Assembly: GCF_039822265.1 (NCBI RefSeq)
Contig: NZ_JBAJEX010000010.1
Span: forward strand, 17,854-81,853
Direction: 5' to 3'
Source of the DNA: Thiobacter sp. AK1
Lineage (GTDB): Bacteria > Pseudomonadota > Gammaproteobacteria > Burkholderiales > Thiobacteraceae
Length of the DNA: 64,000 bases
Part shown: in pieces, positions 54,700 through 63,810 of the stretch
Position numbering within the stretch: the first letter of the stretch is position 1
How the letters are laid out: the number at the start of each line of letters is the position of its first letter
The notes under the pieces: generated by a model
The model's input: only the letters and a program-made list of their open reading frames with translations
Database searches by the model: none
Told to the model about the DNA's origin: nothing
Translations under genes and position numbers: made by a program

Positions 54700-54994
54700 T
54701 CCCAAGATCTACGTCGGTCTCAACCAGGACAGCCACGGCTTGACCCAACTGGGACGCATCGTGGTGGACGCTTGGTTGTTCGGCTTTTTGCCAGAAACGG
54801 AAGACTGCGCCGGCTGGGACCTGGGGCGCATGCAGGCGCTGATGGAGCGCGTGGACGCGGAATGGGACAAGTACGGCAACCTGCCCAGCCGCCTGCCGCC
54901 TGAACTGCGCGAGCGCCATGCCGCCCTGTACGCGCGCATCATGGAAGAGGCGCGACGCAAGGGCTGGAATCCGGAACTGGACGAAGACGAGTAA
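54692..54994 (+). CDS. Small acidic protein of unknown function
   Basis: 100 residues, acidic, no membrane segment or signal peptide, many aromatic and charged residues: TQLGRIVVDAWLFGFLPETE, DCAGWDLGRMQALMERVDAE. It overlaps the aldolase-Dabb gene by 8 bp and ends 6 bp before the Sua5 gene. I do not recognise a family. The tight coupling suggests it works with the aldolase fusion or the RubisCO activase operon. Confidence 0.7.
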   Translation: MADPKIYVGLNQDSHGLTQLGRIVVDAWLFGFLPETEDCAGWDLGRMQALMERVDAEWDKYGNLPSRLPPELRERHAALYARIMEEARRKGWNPELDEDE

Positions 54995-55000
54995 GCCTGC

Positions 55001-55969
55001 GTGCCCCGCATCTCCACCGATCTCGACCGCGCCGTGGCGCTGCTGCGCGCGGGTGGGGTGGTGGCCATTCCCACCGAAACTGTCTATGGCCTCGCTGCCG
55101 ACGCGCGTAACCCGGCGGCCGTGCGCCGCGTGTTTGCCATCAAGGGACGGCCGGCGGACCATCCCTTGATCGTCCACATCGCCGCTGCCGAGGCGATGCC
55201 CGAATGGGCACGCGACATTCCCGAAGCCGCCTGGCGACTGGCGCGACACTTCTGGCCCGGGCCCCTTACCCTTATTCTGCAGCGGGCGCCGGGCGTGCCG
55301 GACGAGGTCACCGGTGGCCAGAACACCGTGGGGCTAAGGGTGCCTGATCATCCGCTCACCCTGGAACTGCTGCGCCGCTTCGGTGGTGGGCTGGCGGCGC
55401 CCTCGGCCAACCGCTTCGGCCGAATCAGTCCCACCCGACCGGAGCACGTGGTGGCCGAGCTCGATGAGGCCATCGACCTCATCCTCGACGGCGGCCCCTG
55501 CAGCGTGGGGGTGGAATCCACCATCGTTGATCTCACCGGTCGCCGGCCCACGGTGCTGCGTCCTGGGCGTGTGAGCCTGGAGGCACTGGAACACGTGCTG
55601 GGTGAGCCGGTGGCGCTTAGCACGGGTGAAGACGGCGTGCGCGCCCCTGGCACCTTGGCTGCCCATTACGCACCCGCCACACCCGTGCTGCTTTTGCCGC
55701 TGGAGCGGCTGTGGGAAGAAGCTGCGCGCCGCGTCGCGGCAGGCGAGCGTGTCGGCGTCCTCACCTATGGCCTGCCACGGACATGCCCTGGGGTGTTCGT
55801 GTTGCGTTTGCCGGGGCAGCCCGCCGCCTACGCGCGGGAACTCTATGCCGCCCTGCGCGCCATGGATGAGGCGGGCTATGCTTGTATCCTGGTGGAAACG
55901 GTCCCAGAGACGTCCGAGTGGCTGGCCGTGGCCAACCGGCTTAAGCGGGCAGCCACCGCCCATCGTTGA
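55001..55969 (+). CDS. tsaC: L-threonylcarbamoyladenylate synthase (Sua5/TsaC type, long form)
   Basis: 322 residues with a GTG start. The YrdC domain is at the N-terminus (RAGGVVAIPTETVYGLAADA; AIKGRPADHPLIVHI; GLRVPDHPLTLELLRRFG; APSANRFGRISPT), followed by the Sua5 C-terminal domain after a linker (GTLAAHYAPATPVLL). It makes threonylcarbamoyl-AMP for the universal t6A37 modification of tRNAs reading ANN codons. The two-domain length favours Sua5 over TsaC. It is 6 bp after the acidic protein. Confidence 0.95.
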   Translation: MPRISTDLDRAVALLRAGGVVAIPTETVYGLAADARNPAAVRRVFAIKGRPADHPLIVHIAAAEAMPEWARDIPEAAWRLARHFWPGPLTLILQRAPGVPDEVTGGQNTVGLRVPDHPLTLELLRRFGGGLAAPSANRFGRISPTRPEHVVAELDEAIDLILDGGPCSVGVESTIVDLTGRRPTVLRPGRVSLEALEHVLGEPVALSTGEDGVRAPGTLAAHYAPATPVLLLPLERLWEEAARRVAAGERVGVLTYGLPRTCPGVFVLRLPGQPAAYARELYAALRAMDEAGYACILVETVPETSEWLAVANRLKRAATAHR

Positions 55970-56081
55970 CGCGCCGTGGCGTAAAACAGCGCGAAGCATC
56001 CTGTCCCGTTGGGCGTAGGCCGGGCGAGGGGAATGATCAAGACGAGGGGGTTTTTCGTCCAGGGGCGCAGCGCCATCATCG

Positions 56082-56282
56082 TCAGCGCCGCAACAGCCAC
56101 AGGATCAGAGTGAGCAGCAGCGACACCAAGACGCTGCTGGTGAGCGGAAAATAGAAAGTGAAATTCTTGCGCTCGATGCGGATGTCGCCGGGCAGCTGCC
56201 CGAGGCCCAGCTTGGACAGCAGCGGCCACAGCAAGCCCAGGACCACGAGAATGAGACCGAGCGTGATGAGCCATTTTGCCAT
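56082..56282 (-). CDS. DUF2905 small membrane protein
   Basis: 66 residues, MAKWLITLGLILVVLGLLWP (first helix), LPGDIRIERKNFTFYFPLTS (the DUF2905 signature PGDIxIxRxNFxFYFP), and a second C-terminal helix. It is a two-helix inner-membrane protein of unknown function, common in proteobacteria. It is divergent from the archease gene, 23 bp apart. Confidence 0.93.
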   Translation of the reverse strand: MAKWLITLGLILVVLGLLWPLLSKLGLGQLPGDIRIERKNFTFYFPLTSSVLVSLLLTLILWLLRR

Positions 56283-56305
56283 GACCGCATTATACGGCGC
56301 CTGCC

Positions 56306-56728
56306 ATGCCTGAAGCCCGCTGGGAGCATTTCACCCACGGTGCCGACATCGGTGTGCGCGGTATCGGCCCGACCCTGGAGGCCGCCTTCGAACAGGCGGC
56401 GCTGGCGCTCGCCGCGGTGATCTGCGACCCGGCCCGGGTGGCGCGAAAGGACAGCGTGGAGGTGGCGGTGAGCGCACCCGATGTGGAATTGCTGCTGGTG
56501 GACTGGCTCAACGCCATCGTTTATGAAATGGCCACGCGCCACATGGTGTTCTCCGGTTTCCAAGTGGCGATAAGCGGCGAGCAGCTCGCGGGCACGCTGT
56601 GGGGCGAAACAGTGGATGTGGTGCGTCACCAGCCCGCGGTGGAAGTCAAAGGCGCCACCTATACCGAGTTGAAGGTGTATCGGAATGCGCAGGGCGAGTG
56701 GGTCGCCCAGTGCGTGGTGGATGTGTGA
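56306..56728 (+). CDS. Archease, RtcB activation factor
   Basis: 140 residues: [20 protein letters not shown] at the start (conserved HTADxxxxVxG pattern), then [20 protein letters not shown] and [15 protein letters not shown]. Archease promotes guanylation and turnover of the RNA ligase RtcB, whose gene follows 24 bp later. The pair is a known functional unit for RNA repair. Confidence 0.93.
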   Translation: MPEARWEHFTHGADIGVRGIGPTLEAAFEQAALALAAVICDPARVARKDSVEVAVSAPDVELLLVDWLNAIVYEMATRHMVFSGFQVAISGEQLAGTLWGETVDVVRHQPAVEVKGATYTELKVYRNAQGEWVAQCVVDV

Positions 56729-56752
56729 ACCCGGCTCGGGAGGAAGCGAACC

Positions 56753-58183
<1,431 letters not shown>

Positions 58184-58238
58184 GAGCATTCAACGCAGAG
58201 GCCGCGGAGGGCAGCCCGGGAAGGGTCGAGAGCCTGTG

Positions 58239-58318
58239 CATTGGCGCAGGAGTCTGGCGGATAGCAATGGAAAGGTAAGGGGGCAAGGACAACTGGCTAT
58301 AAAGTAAAGGCCTGACCC
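58239..58318 (+). repeat. Dispersed ~80-bp repeat, copy 2
   Basis: Aligns along its length with the reverse complement of 25672-25752: AGTCTGGCGGAT, GCAATGGAAAGG, GGCTATAAAGTAAAGGCCTG shared with minor changes. The next tandem repeat begins at its 3' edge, and a truncated hydrolase gene lies beyond. Confidence 0.75.
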
Positions 58319-58374
58319 TTTGAGGTGTGATGACCCTTTGAGGTGTGACCCTTTGAGGTGTGACCCTTTGAGAT
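58314..58374 (+). repeat. Short tandem repeat, unit GACCCTTTGAGGTGT
   Basis: Four units: 58314-58331 (18 bp, ending GAT), 58332-58346, 58347-58361 and a diverged 58362-58374 (GACCCTTTGAGAT). It starts in the GACCC core of the dispersed repeat, as if that end had been amplified by slippage. Confidence 0.9.
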
Positions 58375-58378
58375 GACC

Positions 58379-58616
58379 TGTGATCGTGCTCGCCCTCGCT
58401 GCCGCCGACGCCACGGAAATTGGGCCGCAGCGTGGCGCAACCGAGCTCGCGGAAGGTTTGCGCCAGGGTCGTCACCACCTTGTTGTCGGCGGTGCCGCCA
58501 TAGAGCGGGTGCAGATGCGCGATCAGCGCAATGCCGGCCGGCACCTCGCGCGTCTCGACGAATACCTGGATCTTGCCCGCCGGGCCGGCGATATGAATTC
58601 GCTCGCTACGGGTCAT
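58379..58616 (-). pseudogene. Alpha/beta-hydrolase gene, 5' fragment only
   Basis: The first ~79 residues of an alpha/beta-hydrolase (dienelactone-hydrolase-like): start MTRSERIHIAGPAG, then ALIAHLHPLYGGTADNKVVT and LRPNFRGVGGSEGEHDH. The sequence stops matching at about 58379, where the tandem repeat begins; the catalytic Ser-Asp-His part (about 130 residues) is missing. The open frame continues into repeat sequence to 58173 but that is not protein-like. Confidence 0.7.
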
Positions 58617-58621
58617 GGCCT

Positions 58622-59296
58622 TTATAGGGCGCGTTCGACGAGGAGGCGCGTGCCATCGCTGCCGGAATAGAGCCGGTGATTGTCCGAGTTGAATTCATGC
58701 TTGACGTCAAGCAACAAGGACTCGATGACCAGCAGCTTGAAACGGGACGCTTTGTAATGCCCGTTGGCGGGAAACATCTCGTAGGAGAGCAAGAAGTGCA
58801 GCGCATCGCGTGTGACCTTGAACTCGGCCGACGGCGAGAAATAGAAACTGCGCTGGCTGGTGTCGATATTGTCGGCATTGAATGTCTTGCACTCGAGATA
58901 GCAAGTCACGCCGTCGAGCGTGAATTCGATGTCGGGATAGCCGGCGGCCTTGCGCCTGCCGTTTGCAGAAGCAGGAATGTCGGCCTTGCCCCCCGGCAAA
59001 CGATTGAGGGCATCGCGAACGTATGGCTCGATCTTGTTGCCGACTTCGTTGACACGCTTGCTGACGATGCCACTGCGATTGATCGCTCTGCCGGCATCGA
59101 CGGCCGCGCTGGTGATCGCTTCCATCAAACGTCTATGCTCGCCTTTGCCGGGGTCGAATTCGATCACCCGGTGTCCTGTCATCGCTTCGATGACGAGATT
59201 GAAAGGAACGCCTTTGAGCGGCTGGAGCATCTGGCGGATCACGCTTTCGAGTTGGGTGATGTAACGTCGCCGTGCCTGTTCTGCATCCATGATCAT
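58622..59296 (-). CDS. Putative type II restriction endonuclease
   Basis: 224 residues. A PD-(D/E)xK nuclease pattern is present: Pro121-Asp122 in GYPDIEFTLDG and Glu135-Cys136-Lys137 in TCYLECKTFN. The start (ATG at 59296) overlaps the stop of the upstream DNA methyltransferase (ATGA), the classic coupling of a restriction-modification pair. I do not recognise the exact family or site. If the nuclease is active the methylase must be too. The protein has no other domain. Confidence 0.65.
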   Translation of the reverse strand: MIMDAEQARRRYITQLESVIRQMLQPLKGVPFNLVIEAMTGHRVIEFDPGKGEHRRLMEAITSAAVDAGRAINRSGIVSKRVNEVGNKIEPYVRDALNRLPGGKADIPASANGRRKAAGYPDIEFTLDGVTCYLECKTFNADNIDTSQRSFYFSPSAEFKVTRDALHFLLSYEMFPANGHYKASRFKLLVIESLLLDVKHEFNSDNHRLYSGSDGTRLLVERAL

Positions 59297-60534
59297 TCCT
59301 TGATGAAAAGCACGATGCGATTGGTGTTGGTGCCTTTGCGATTGTTGGCAACCCCCCAGATGTTGGCGGTTTTGGTAAAGCGCTGCTGGTTGATCAACAC
59401 CGCTTTGACGGCGAATCCGGCTGCCTGCCCGAGCGGCGCGATCACCTCGTCCAGCTTGACCTGGCCGCCGCGCACCTCGCCGACTTCGAAGGCCACGTGC
59501 CCACCCTGCCGTGTCACCCGATAAAGCTCGCGTAGGGTTGCTGCCATTTCTTCGCTCCAGACGGAGAGCGAGCGGCTCACCGACATCTGGCGACCCACTG
59601 CCTGCGCATCGATACAGTTGAACCAGCAGCGCAGCCAGTTGTCCTCGGCATACTGGACCACGTCGAGAAATGGCGGCGAGGTGACGGTCAGCGCGATACT
59701 GCCGTCAGGAACTGCTGCCAGATTCTGCGCCCGCCCCGTCGAGAACCAGGCGTCGATGGCAAGCGCAACCATTTTTTGTCGCTGTGCTTCGCTCAATCCA
59801 GACAATAGCTGCGCCGATTTCTTCAATATGATCGCGGCCACGTCGCGTTTTTCTGGTGCCTGGCCGCGCTTGAGGTTGATTTCCCTTTGACGCTCTGGCG
59901 TGGTTGCCTGATTCGGTGGCAGCGTATAAACGGAAAAGAACCCCGGCGAATGGCCGGTCAGTCGATTGGTGGCCACCATGCGAATCCAGCGATCCACCGC
60001 ATCCTCACTGCCCGTCCGTTGGCGTTCGGCAAGATAGTGTCGCAAGGCGCGAATTTGCTGCTCTGTTTCTGGGTGATAGAACGGGGAAAGATCAGGATCA
60101 TCCTCATCAACGGCAGCATCGGCCTGAAAGTCGATGGCGCTCAAGCGCTCGCGGATTTCATCGATCCGTGGCGGAGCAACCCTGGGGCGGGTAAGAATCT
60201 CGCTCAAGGGGTTGATGTCGTTGGCGGCGATGCGACGTCCGAGCAGCGCCGCCTCGATCGCCGTCGTGCCACGCCCCGAAAAAGGATCGAACACCCGCTC
60301 ACCGGGTTGTGTCAGCCGCGCGATAAAGAAATGCGGCAACTGAGGTTTGAAACAGGCGCGATAGGAAACCTCGTGCAGGCTGTTCCCCTGACGCTGGCGC
60401 GAGGTCCACAACTCACGCTCAATACGCTCACCACGGGTGCGCGGGTCACGCAACAGGCGATCGAGCCGATCATGGGGCTCGGCTGCCGCAGCAAACAAAT
60501 CGAATTGTGCCGTTTCTGCCAAGAGGACGGTCAT
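59293..60534 (-). CDS. DNA methyltransferase (amino group, N4-cytosine or N6-adenine)
   Basis: About 413 residues. SAM-binding motif I is VFDPFSGRGTTAIEAALLG (about 82-100), and catalytic motif IV is TVTSPPFLDVVQYAEDN (about 268-284); TSPPY/F is common among N4-cytosine methylases. The ATG at 60534 follows a purine-rich GAGGGAAGG, but ATG and RBS are formed by the end of the adjacent IS3 element, so the original start may be lost; a further in-frame ATG at 60576 lies inside the IS. It forms an ATGA overlap with the nuclease gene. Base composition is lower in GC than the carbon cluster. Confidence 0.8.
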   Translation of the reverse strand: MTVLLAETAQFDLFAAAAEPHDRLDRLLRDPRTRGERIERELWTSRQRQGNSLHEVSYRACFKPQLPHFFIARLTQPGERVFDPFSGRGTTAIEAALLGRRIAANDINPLSEILTRPRVAPPRIDEIRERLSAIDFQADAAVDEDDPDLSPFYHPETEQQIRALRHYLAERQRTGSEDAVDRWIRMVATNRLTGHSPGFFSVYTLPPNQATTPERQREINLKRGQAPEKRDVAAIILKKSAQLLSGLSEAQRQKMVALAIDAWFSTGRAQNLAAVPDGSIALTVTSPPFLDVVQYAEDNWLRCWFNCIDAQAVGRQMSVSRSLSVWSEEMAATLRELYRVTRQGGHVAFEVGEVRGGQVKLDEVIAPLGQAAGFAVKAVLINQQRFTKTANIWGVANNRKGTNTNRIVLFIKE

Positions 60535-60572
60535 GACCTTCCCTCTGTTTTTCGTCTTCCAAGGGGCGGGTT

Positions 60573-61463
60573 TCATGCTGCCAGATTTTGCTTATGCTGA
60601 GTGCTGATCCAGTGCTGCAAGAACTGGATCGGCGACTTGCCCTTGAGCGTGGAGTGGCGGCGTCTCCGGTTGTAAAACACTTCAATGTAATGGAACAGGT
60701 CGGCCATCGCGGCCTCGCGCGTGGCGTAGCGTGTTGCGTGCACCCGCTCATTCTTCAGGCTGTTGAAAAAGCTCTCGGTTGGCGCGTTGTCCCAGCAATT
60801 GTCCTTCCGGCTCATCAAGCAAACCATGCCGTAATCGGCGAGCCTGGCCTGGAACGCATGACTCGCGTATTGGCTGCCTCGATCCGAGTGGTGGATCAAA
60901 CCGGGCGCAGGCTTCCTGCGGAACCACGCCATGCTCAGCGCATCGACCACGATATCCGCCGTCATGCGCGGCTTGATCGACCAGCCGACGATCTCACGGT
61001 TGAACAGGTCCAGCACCACCGCCAGGTACAGCCAGCCTGCGTCCGTCCAGATGGAGGTCAGGTCCGCGCCCCACACCTGATTCGGCGCTGCCGGTGCAAA
61101 ATTTCTTTCCAGCAGGTTCGGCGCCACCGGCAGGTCGTGTTTCGAGTCCGTGGTGGCCTTGTAGCGGCGCTTGTGCCGTGCCCGGATGCCGTTCTCCCGC
61201 ATCAGTCGTTCCACCCGCTCCTTGCTTGCCTTGAAGCCGCGTGCGCGAATCTCGTCGACCATCCTCGGGCTGCCGTAGCCACCCTTGAATTGCCGGTGGA
61301 TGGCGCGAATCAGCGCCCGCAACGGGTCATCGGTCAGCCGCTGACGATCGGGCCTGCCACCGCGCTTCCAGGCCCGGTAGCCGCTGATGCTGACGTCCAG
61401 GGTGTCGCACAGCGCGACCAGCGGGTATTGCTTCACGTGCCGATCGATCCAGGCGTACTTCAC
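60573..61463 (-). CDS. IS3-family transposase OrfB
   Basis: 296 residues, rve integrase core with DDE motif: WGADLTSIWTDAGWLYLAVV (first D), LIHHSDRGSQYASHAF (second D) and SRKDNCWDNAPTESFFNSLK (the E). It also has the HTH_21 start (RHVKQYPLVALCDTLDVSIS). It begins at GTG overlapping the orfA stop; the main product is the frameshifted OrfAB. Frames seem intact. Confidence 0.95.
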   Translation of the reverse strand: MKYAWIDRHVKQYPLVALCDTLDVSISGYRAWKRGGRPDRQRLTDDPLRALIRAIHRQFKGGYGSPRMVDEIRARGFKASKERVERLMRENGIRARHKRRYKATTDSKHDLPVAPNLLERNFAPAAPNQVWGADLTSIWTDAGWLYLAVVLDLFNREIVGWSIKPRMTADIVVDALSMAWFRRKPAPGLIHHSDRGSQYASHAFQARLADYGMVCLMSRKDNCWDNAPTESFFNSLKNERVHATRYATREAAMADLFHYIEVFYNRRRRHSTLKGKSPIQFLQHWISTQHKQNLAA

Positions 61464-61753
61464 AGCACATCCTTGGCGAAGTACGCCGCCGCCTTTTTTA
61501 GAATCTCGTTCTCCATCTTGAGCCGGGCATTCTCGGCGCGCACGCGGGAGCGTTCCATCTGCTCCGGCGTCACGGCCTTGCCGCCGGGCGGGTTGAGCTT
61601 GCCGTTCTTGGCAGCCTTGACCCAGTTCCTGAGTGTCTGCTCGACCAGGCCCAACTCGCGCGCTACGCGGGACAGCGCTTCACCCGCTTTCACGCGCTTG
61701 ACCGCCAGCTCCTTGAACTCGGCGGTGTACTCCTGCTTCGGTATCTTGAACAT
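61460..61753 (-). CDS. IS3-family transposase OrfA
   Basis: 97 residues with helix-turn-helix (EYTAEFKELAVKRVKAGEAL; SRVARELGLVEQTLRNWVKA) and a leucine-zipper end (RLKMENEILKKAAAYFA). An in-phase A AAA AAG heptamer lies at 61499-61493 on the minus strand; OrfB is in the -1 frame, which is how IS3 elements make the OrfAB transposase. Confidence 0.93.
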   Translation of the reverse strand: MFKIPKQEYTAEFKELAVKRVKAGEALSRVARELGLVEQTLRNWVKAAKNGKLNPPGGKAVTPEQMERSRVRAENARLKMENEILKKAAAYFAKDVL

Positions 61754-61881
61754 CTTCGTCCTCCGTTTCGTCTATCCTAACCCCCCACGCTTGGAAGACA
61801 AAATTTCGGGGGAAGGTCAGTTCCGTCAGCTTTGATGCGCGCACCGATATTTCAGAAACGCTTGCATGCCCAGGATGGCTT

Positions 61882-62577
61882 TCATTGGGTGAACGCCTCC
61901 AGCGGGATGTCGGCCGCCTTCCCCTTTGGGAGCTCGATGAGGCGCATCGACGGGAGCAGATAAGCTCGCGTCGGAATGATCTCCAGCCACTCGGTTTGCG
62001 TGACGAATCTGCAGGCGTCAGCCATCTTGGGGTCTTTGCAATCGACGTTAAAGCCCAACAATTTGGCATGCAGCCAGCGCTTGAAATAAGGAAGATAAGT
62101 TTCGAGGTCGCGCTTGTCGCGTACGTACAGGGTAATGCCCGGATGCAGGAAGGTTCTGCTCGTATAAGCTTCGTATGCCTCAATGGACGTGAACGGCTCG
62201 CAATGCCAACCACTACACCCTGGCACACCGTCCACGGCGGCAAGCAAGCGCGGGCGACCGTCCGGACCATAGATGGCGACAGATCGAGTCGTGGCCTCCT
62301 TGTATCTAAAGCCCCAGTAAATGGATGTGCCATTTGGTAGGGTTAATCGTCGCTTGGCGGCTTGAAAGCCATCGGAGATACGATCGGACACCAAGGCCTT
62401 TTGTTTGATTTGCGGGTCCGCGTAATAAAGCGTTTGGGCATTTCCAGTAAACTCCTCGATAAATTTGGTATCGTCGGGTGTGGCCGCAGTGGATTTCAAC
62501 GGCTGTGCCGCGACCGCGGACGATTGGACCAACACGGCCAAAACCATCACGTACAACGCTTGGCGAATCCGTATCAT
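61882..62577 (-). CDS. Secreted protein of unknown function
   Basis: 231 residues with a signal peptide (MIRIRQALYVMVLAVLVQSS, AVAA cleavage) and an AAAGGA ribosome binding site. The mature part contains four cysteines (VPGCSGWHCEPFTS; VDCKDPKMADACRF), which could form two disulfides in the periplasm. Segments such as SIYWGFRYKEATTRSVAIYG suggest beta structure. I do not recognise a family. Start at 62577 is preferred; 62595 would put the RBS inside the gene. It lies between two insertion sequences in the variable region. Confidence 0.65.
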   Translation of the reverse strand: MIRIRQALYVMVLAVLVQSSAVAAQPLKSTAATPDDTKFIEEFTGNAQTLYYADPQIKQKALVSDRISDGFQAAKRRLTLPNGTSIYWGFRYKEATTRSVAIYGPDGRPRLLAAVDGVPGCSGWHCEPFTSIEAYEAYTSRTFLHPGITLYVRDKRDLETYLPYFKRWLHAKLLGFNVDCKDPKMADACRFVTQTEWLEIIPTRAYLLPSMRLIELPKGKAADIPLEAFTQ

Positions 62578-62642
62578 CTTGAAACGTCCTTTCATGGTCT
62601 GCTTTGATTACCCTGCCCTGGTTCACAGGCGGACGGGGATGA

Positions 62643-63810
62643 TTGTGCAATCCCTTTTCTGTAAATTTCTGCGGCGGGTGTCATGACGCCGGTGTTACGG
62701 GTTGAGGTTGAGATAGATCTTGCCGGTCATCCACTCGTCATCCAGTTGGTCGAGCAGAGCGCAGACCAGGCGCAGGCAGGACTCCGGGTTCGGGAAGTGG
62801 CTTCCCACCCGGGTGCGGCGTCTGAGTTCCCGGCGGATAGCGCTCCAGGGCGTTGGTCGTGCGCAGCCGCACCCGGTGAGAGGCCGGGAAGTCGAAGACC
62901 GTGAGGCTCTCGGGAATCGCGCTTTCGGCCCACTCGGCGAGCTTGGGATGTTCCTTGCGCCAGGCATCGAGTGCGGTCTTCAAAAGCCGTTGCACCTCGG
63001 CCTTGTCGGGGGCATTGAAGATGGCGCGCATCTGGGCGGCGAGCGTTTTCTTCGCCTCCTGACGGGTGACGAGCTGGCCGGCAGTCTGCTACAAATGGAA
63101 GTGGCATCGCTGCCAGGGTAGCGCGGGCAACACCGCCCGGCGGGCGGCCTTGAGCCCCGCGTGATCGTCGGCGACGATGAGCTTGACCCCCTTGAGACCC
63201 CGGGAAAGAAGACTTTCCAGGAAGCGCCACCAGTTAATCTCGGCCTCCGAAGTGAACCCAGCACCCGGCGCTTGCCCGAGGCGTCGATCCCCACCGCGAT
63301 CAAGACGGCGCCATCGACGATTCTGCCCTCCAGGCGGACCTTCTCGTAGCGGGCGTCCGAAAAGACGTATGGCACTTCCCCCAACGGCCGCTCGCGCCAG
63401 GCTTTGAGTCCTTCGTCGAGCTTTTGGGCGGCACGGCTCACCTGAGCGGAAGAGAGCGAAATCTCTGGACCCAGCAACCGTTGCAACACCTCGATCACCC
63501 GCCGGGTGGAGACCCCTTGGACGTACATCTGGCGTAATCGCGCCGGTTCGCTGTTCGCTCGTAGGGCTTGACACCGAGAAACTCGCTTCGCTCCATCTTG
63601 GCCGCCTCGTTGACCAGGATGCGCAACGCTTCCCCGCGCCATCCAGGCCGTGCTCAAGCAAAGCCGCATAGGCCGCCTCCAGAGGGTTCGTTTCGACTCG
63701 CATCGCCATGGGGCTTATACGCCTTTCTTGATGTCATGGCGCCAGACCTCCCGCCGCACCGTCCTGCCGGTACGGCGGAACGGAATTTACAGAAAGAAAG
63801 ATACACAACT
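62643..63810 (-). mobile_element. Decayed IS256-family (Mutator) element
   Basis: Contains a broken transposase gene. Outer ends are related inverted repeats: at the low end TGTGCAATCCCTTTTCTGTA, at the high end (reverse complement) TGTGTATCTTTCTTTCTGTA, both leading into AATT. That fixes the element at about 1.17 kb, short for IS256 (about 1.3 kb), so there is internal loss. Beyond it, 63811-64000 shows nothing I can support. Confidence 0.75.
62695..63709 (-). pseudogene. IS256-family transposase, multiply disrupted
   Basis: Pieces in different frames read in order: MAMRVETNPLEAAYAALLEH, then YVQGVSTRRVIEVLQRLLG and YVFSDARYEKVRLEG, then INWWRFLESLLSRGLKGVKL and LPALPWQRCHFHL, then AIFNAPDKAEVQRLLKTALD and LTVFDFPASHRVRLRTTNAL, ending ALLDQLDDEWMTGKIYLNLN. 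At least three frameshifts are needed, and the codon after CHFHL is TAG where the family has CAG. The gene cannot make a transposase. Confidence 0.9.

Larger units (their letters stand above)
60534..61819 (-). mobile_element. IS3-family insertion sequence, 1286 bp
   Basis: Encodes orfA and orfB. Ends are imperfect inverted repeats beginning TGACCTTCCC, with the further shared block GTCTTCCAAG/CTTGGAAGAC at about 20 bp in. No clear 3-4-bp target duplication is seen (flanks ...GGTCA and GTTCC...), so the flanks may have been rearranged. The left end touches the methylase start codon. Both open frames are intact, so the element may still move. Confidence 0.85.

Noticed and set aside
58314..58374. 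Possible CRISPR array
   Set aside because: Units are 15-18 bp and directly adjacent with no spacers; no cas gene in the window.
60588..61835. 415-residue plus-strand open frame opposite the IS3 transposase genes
   Set aside because: Antisense shadow of orfA and orfB, which have full DDE and HTH motifs.
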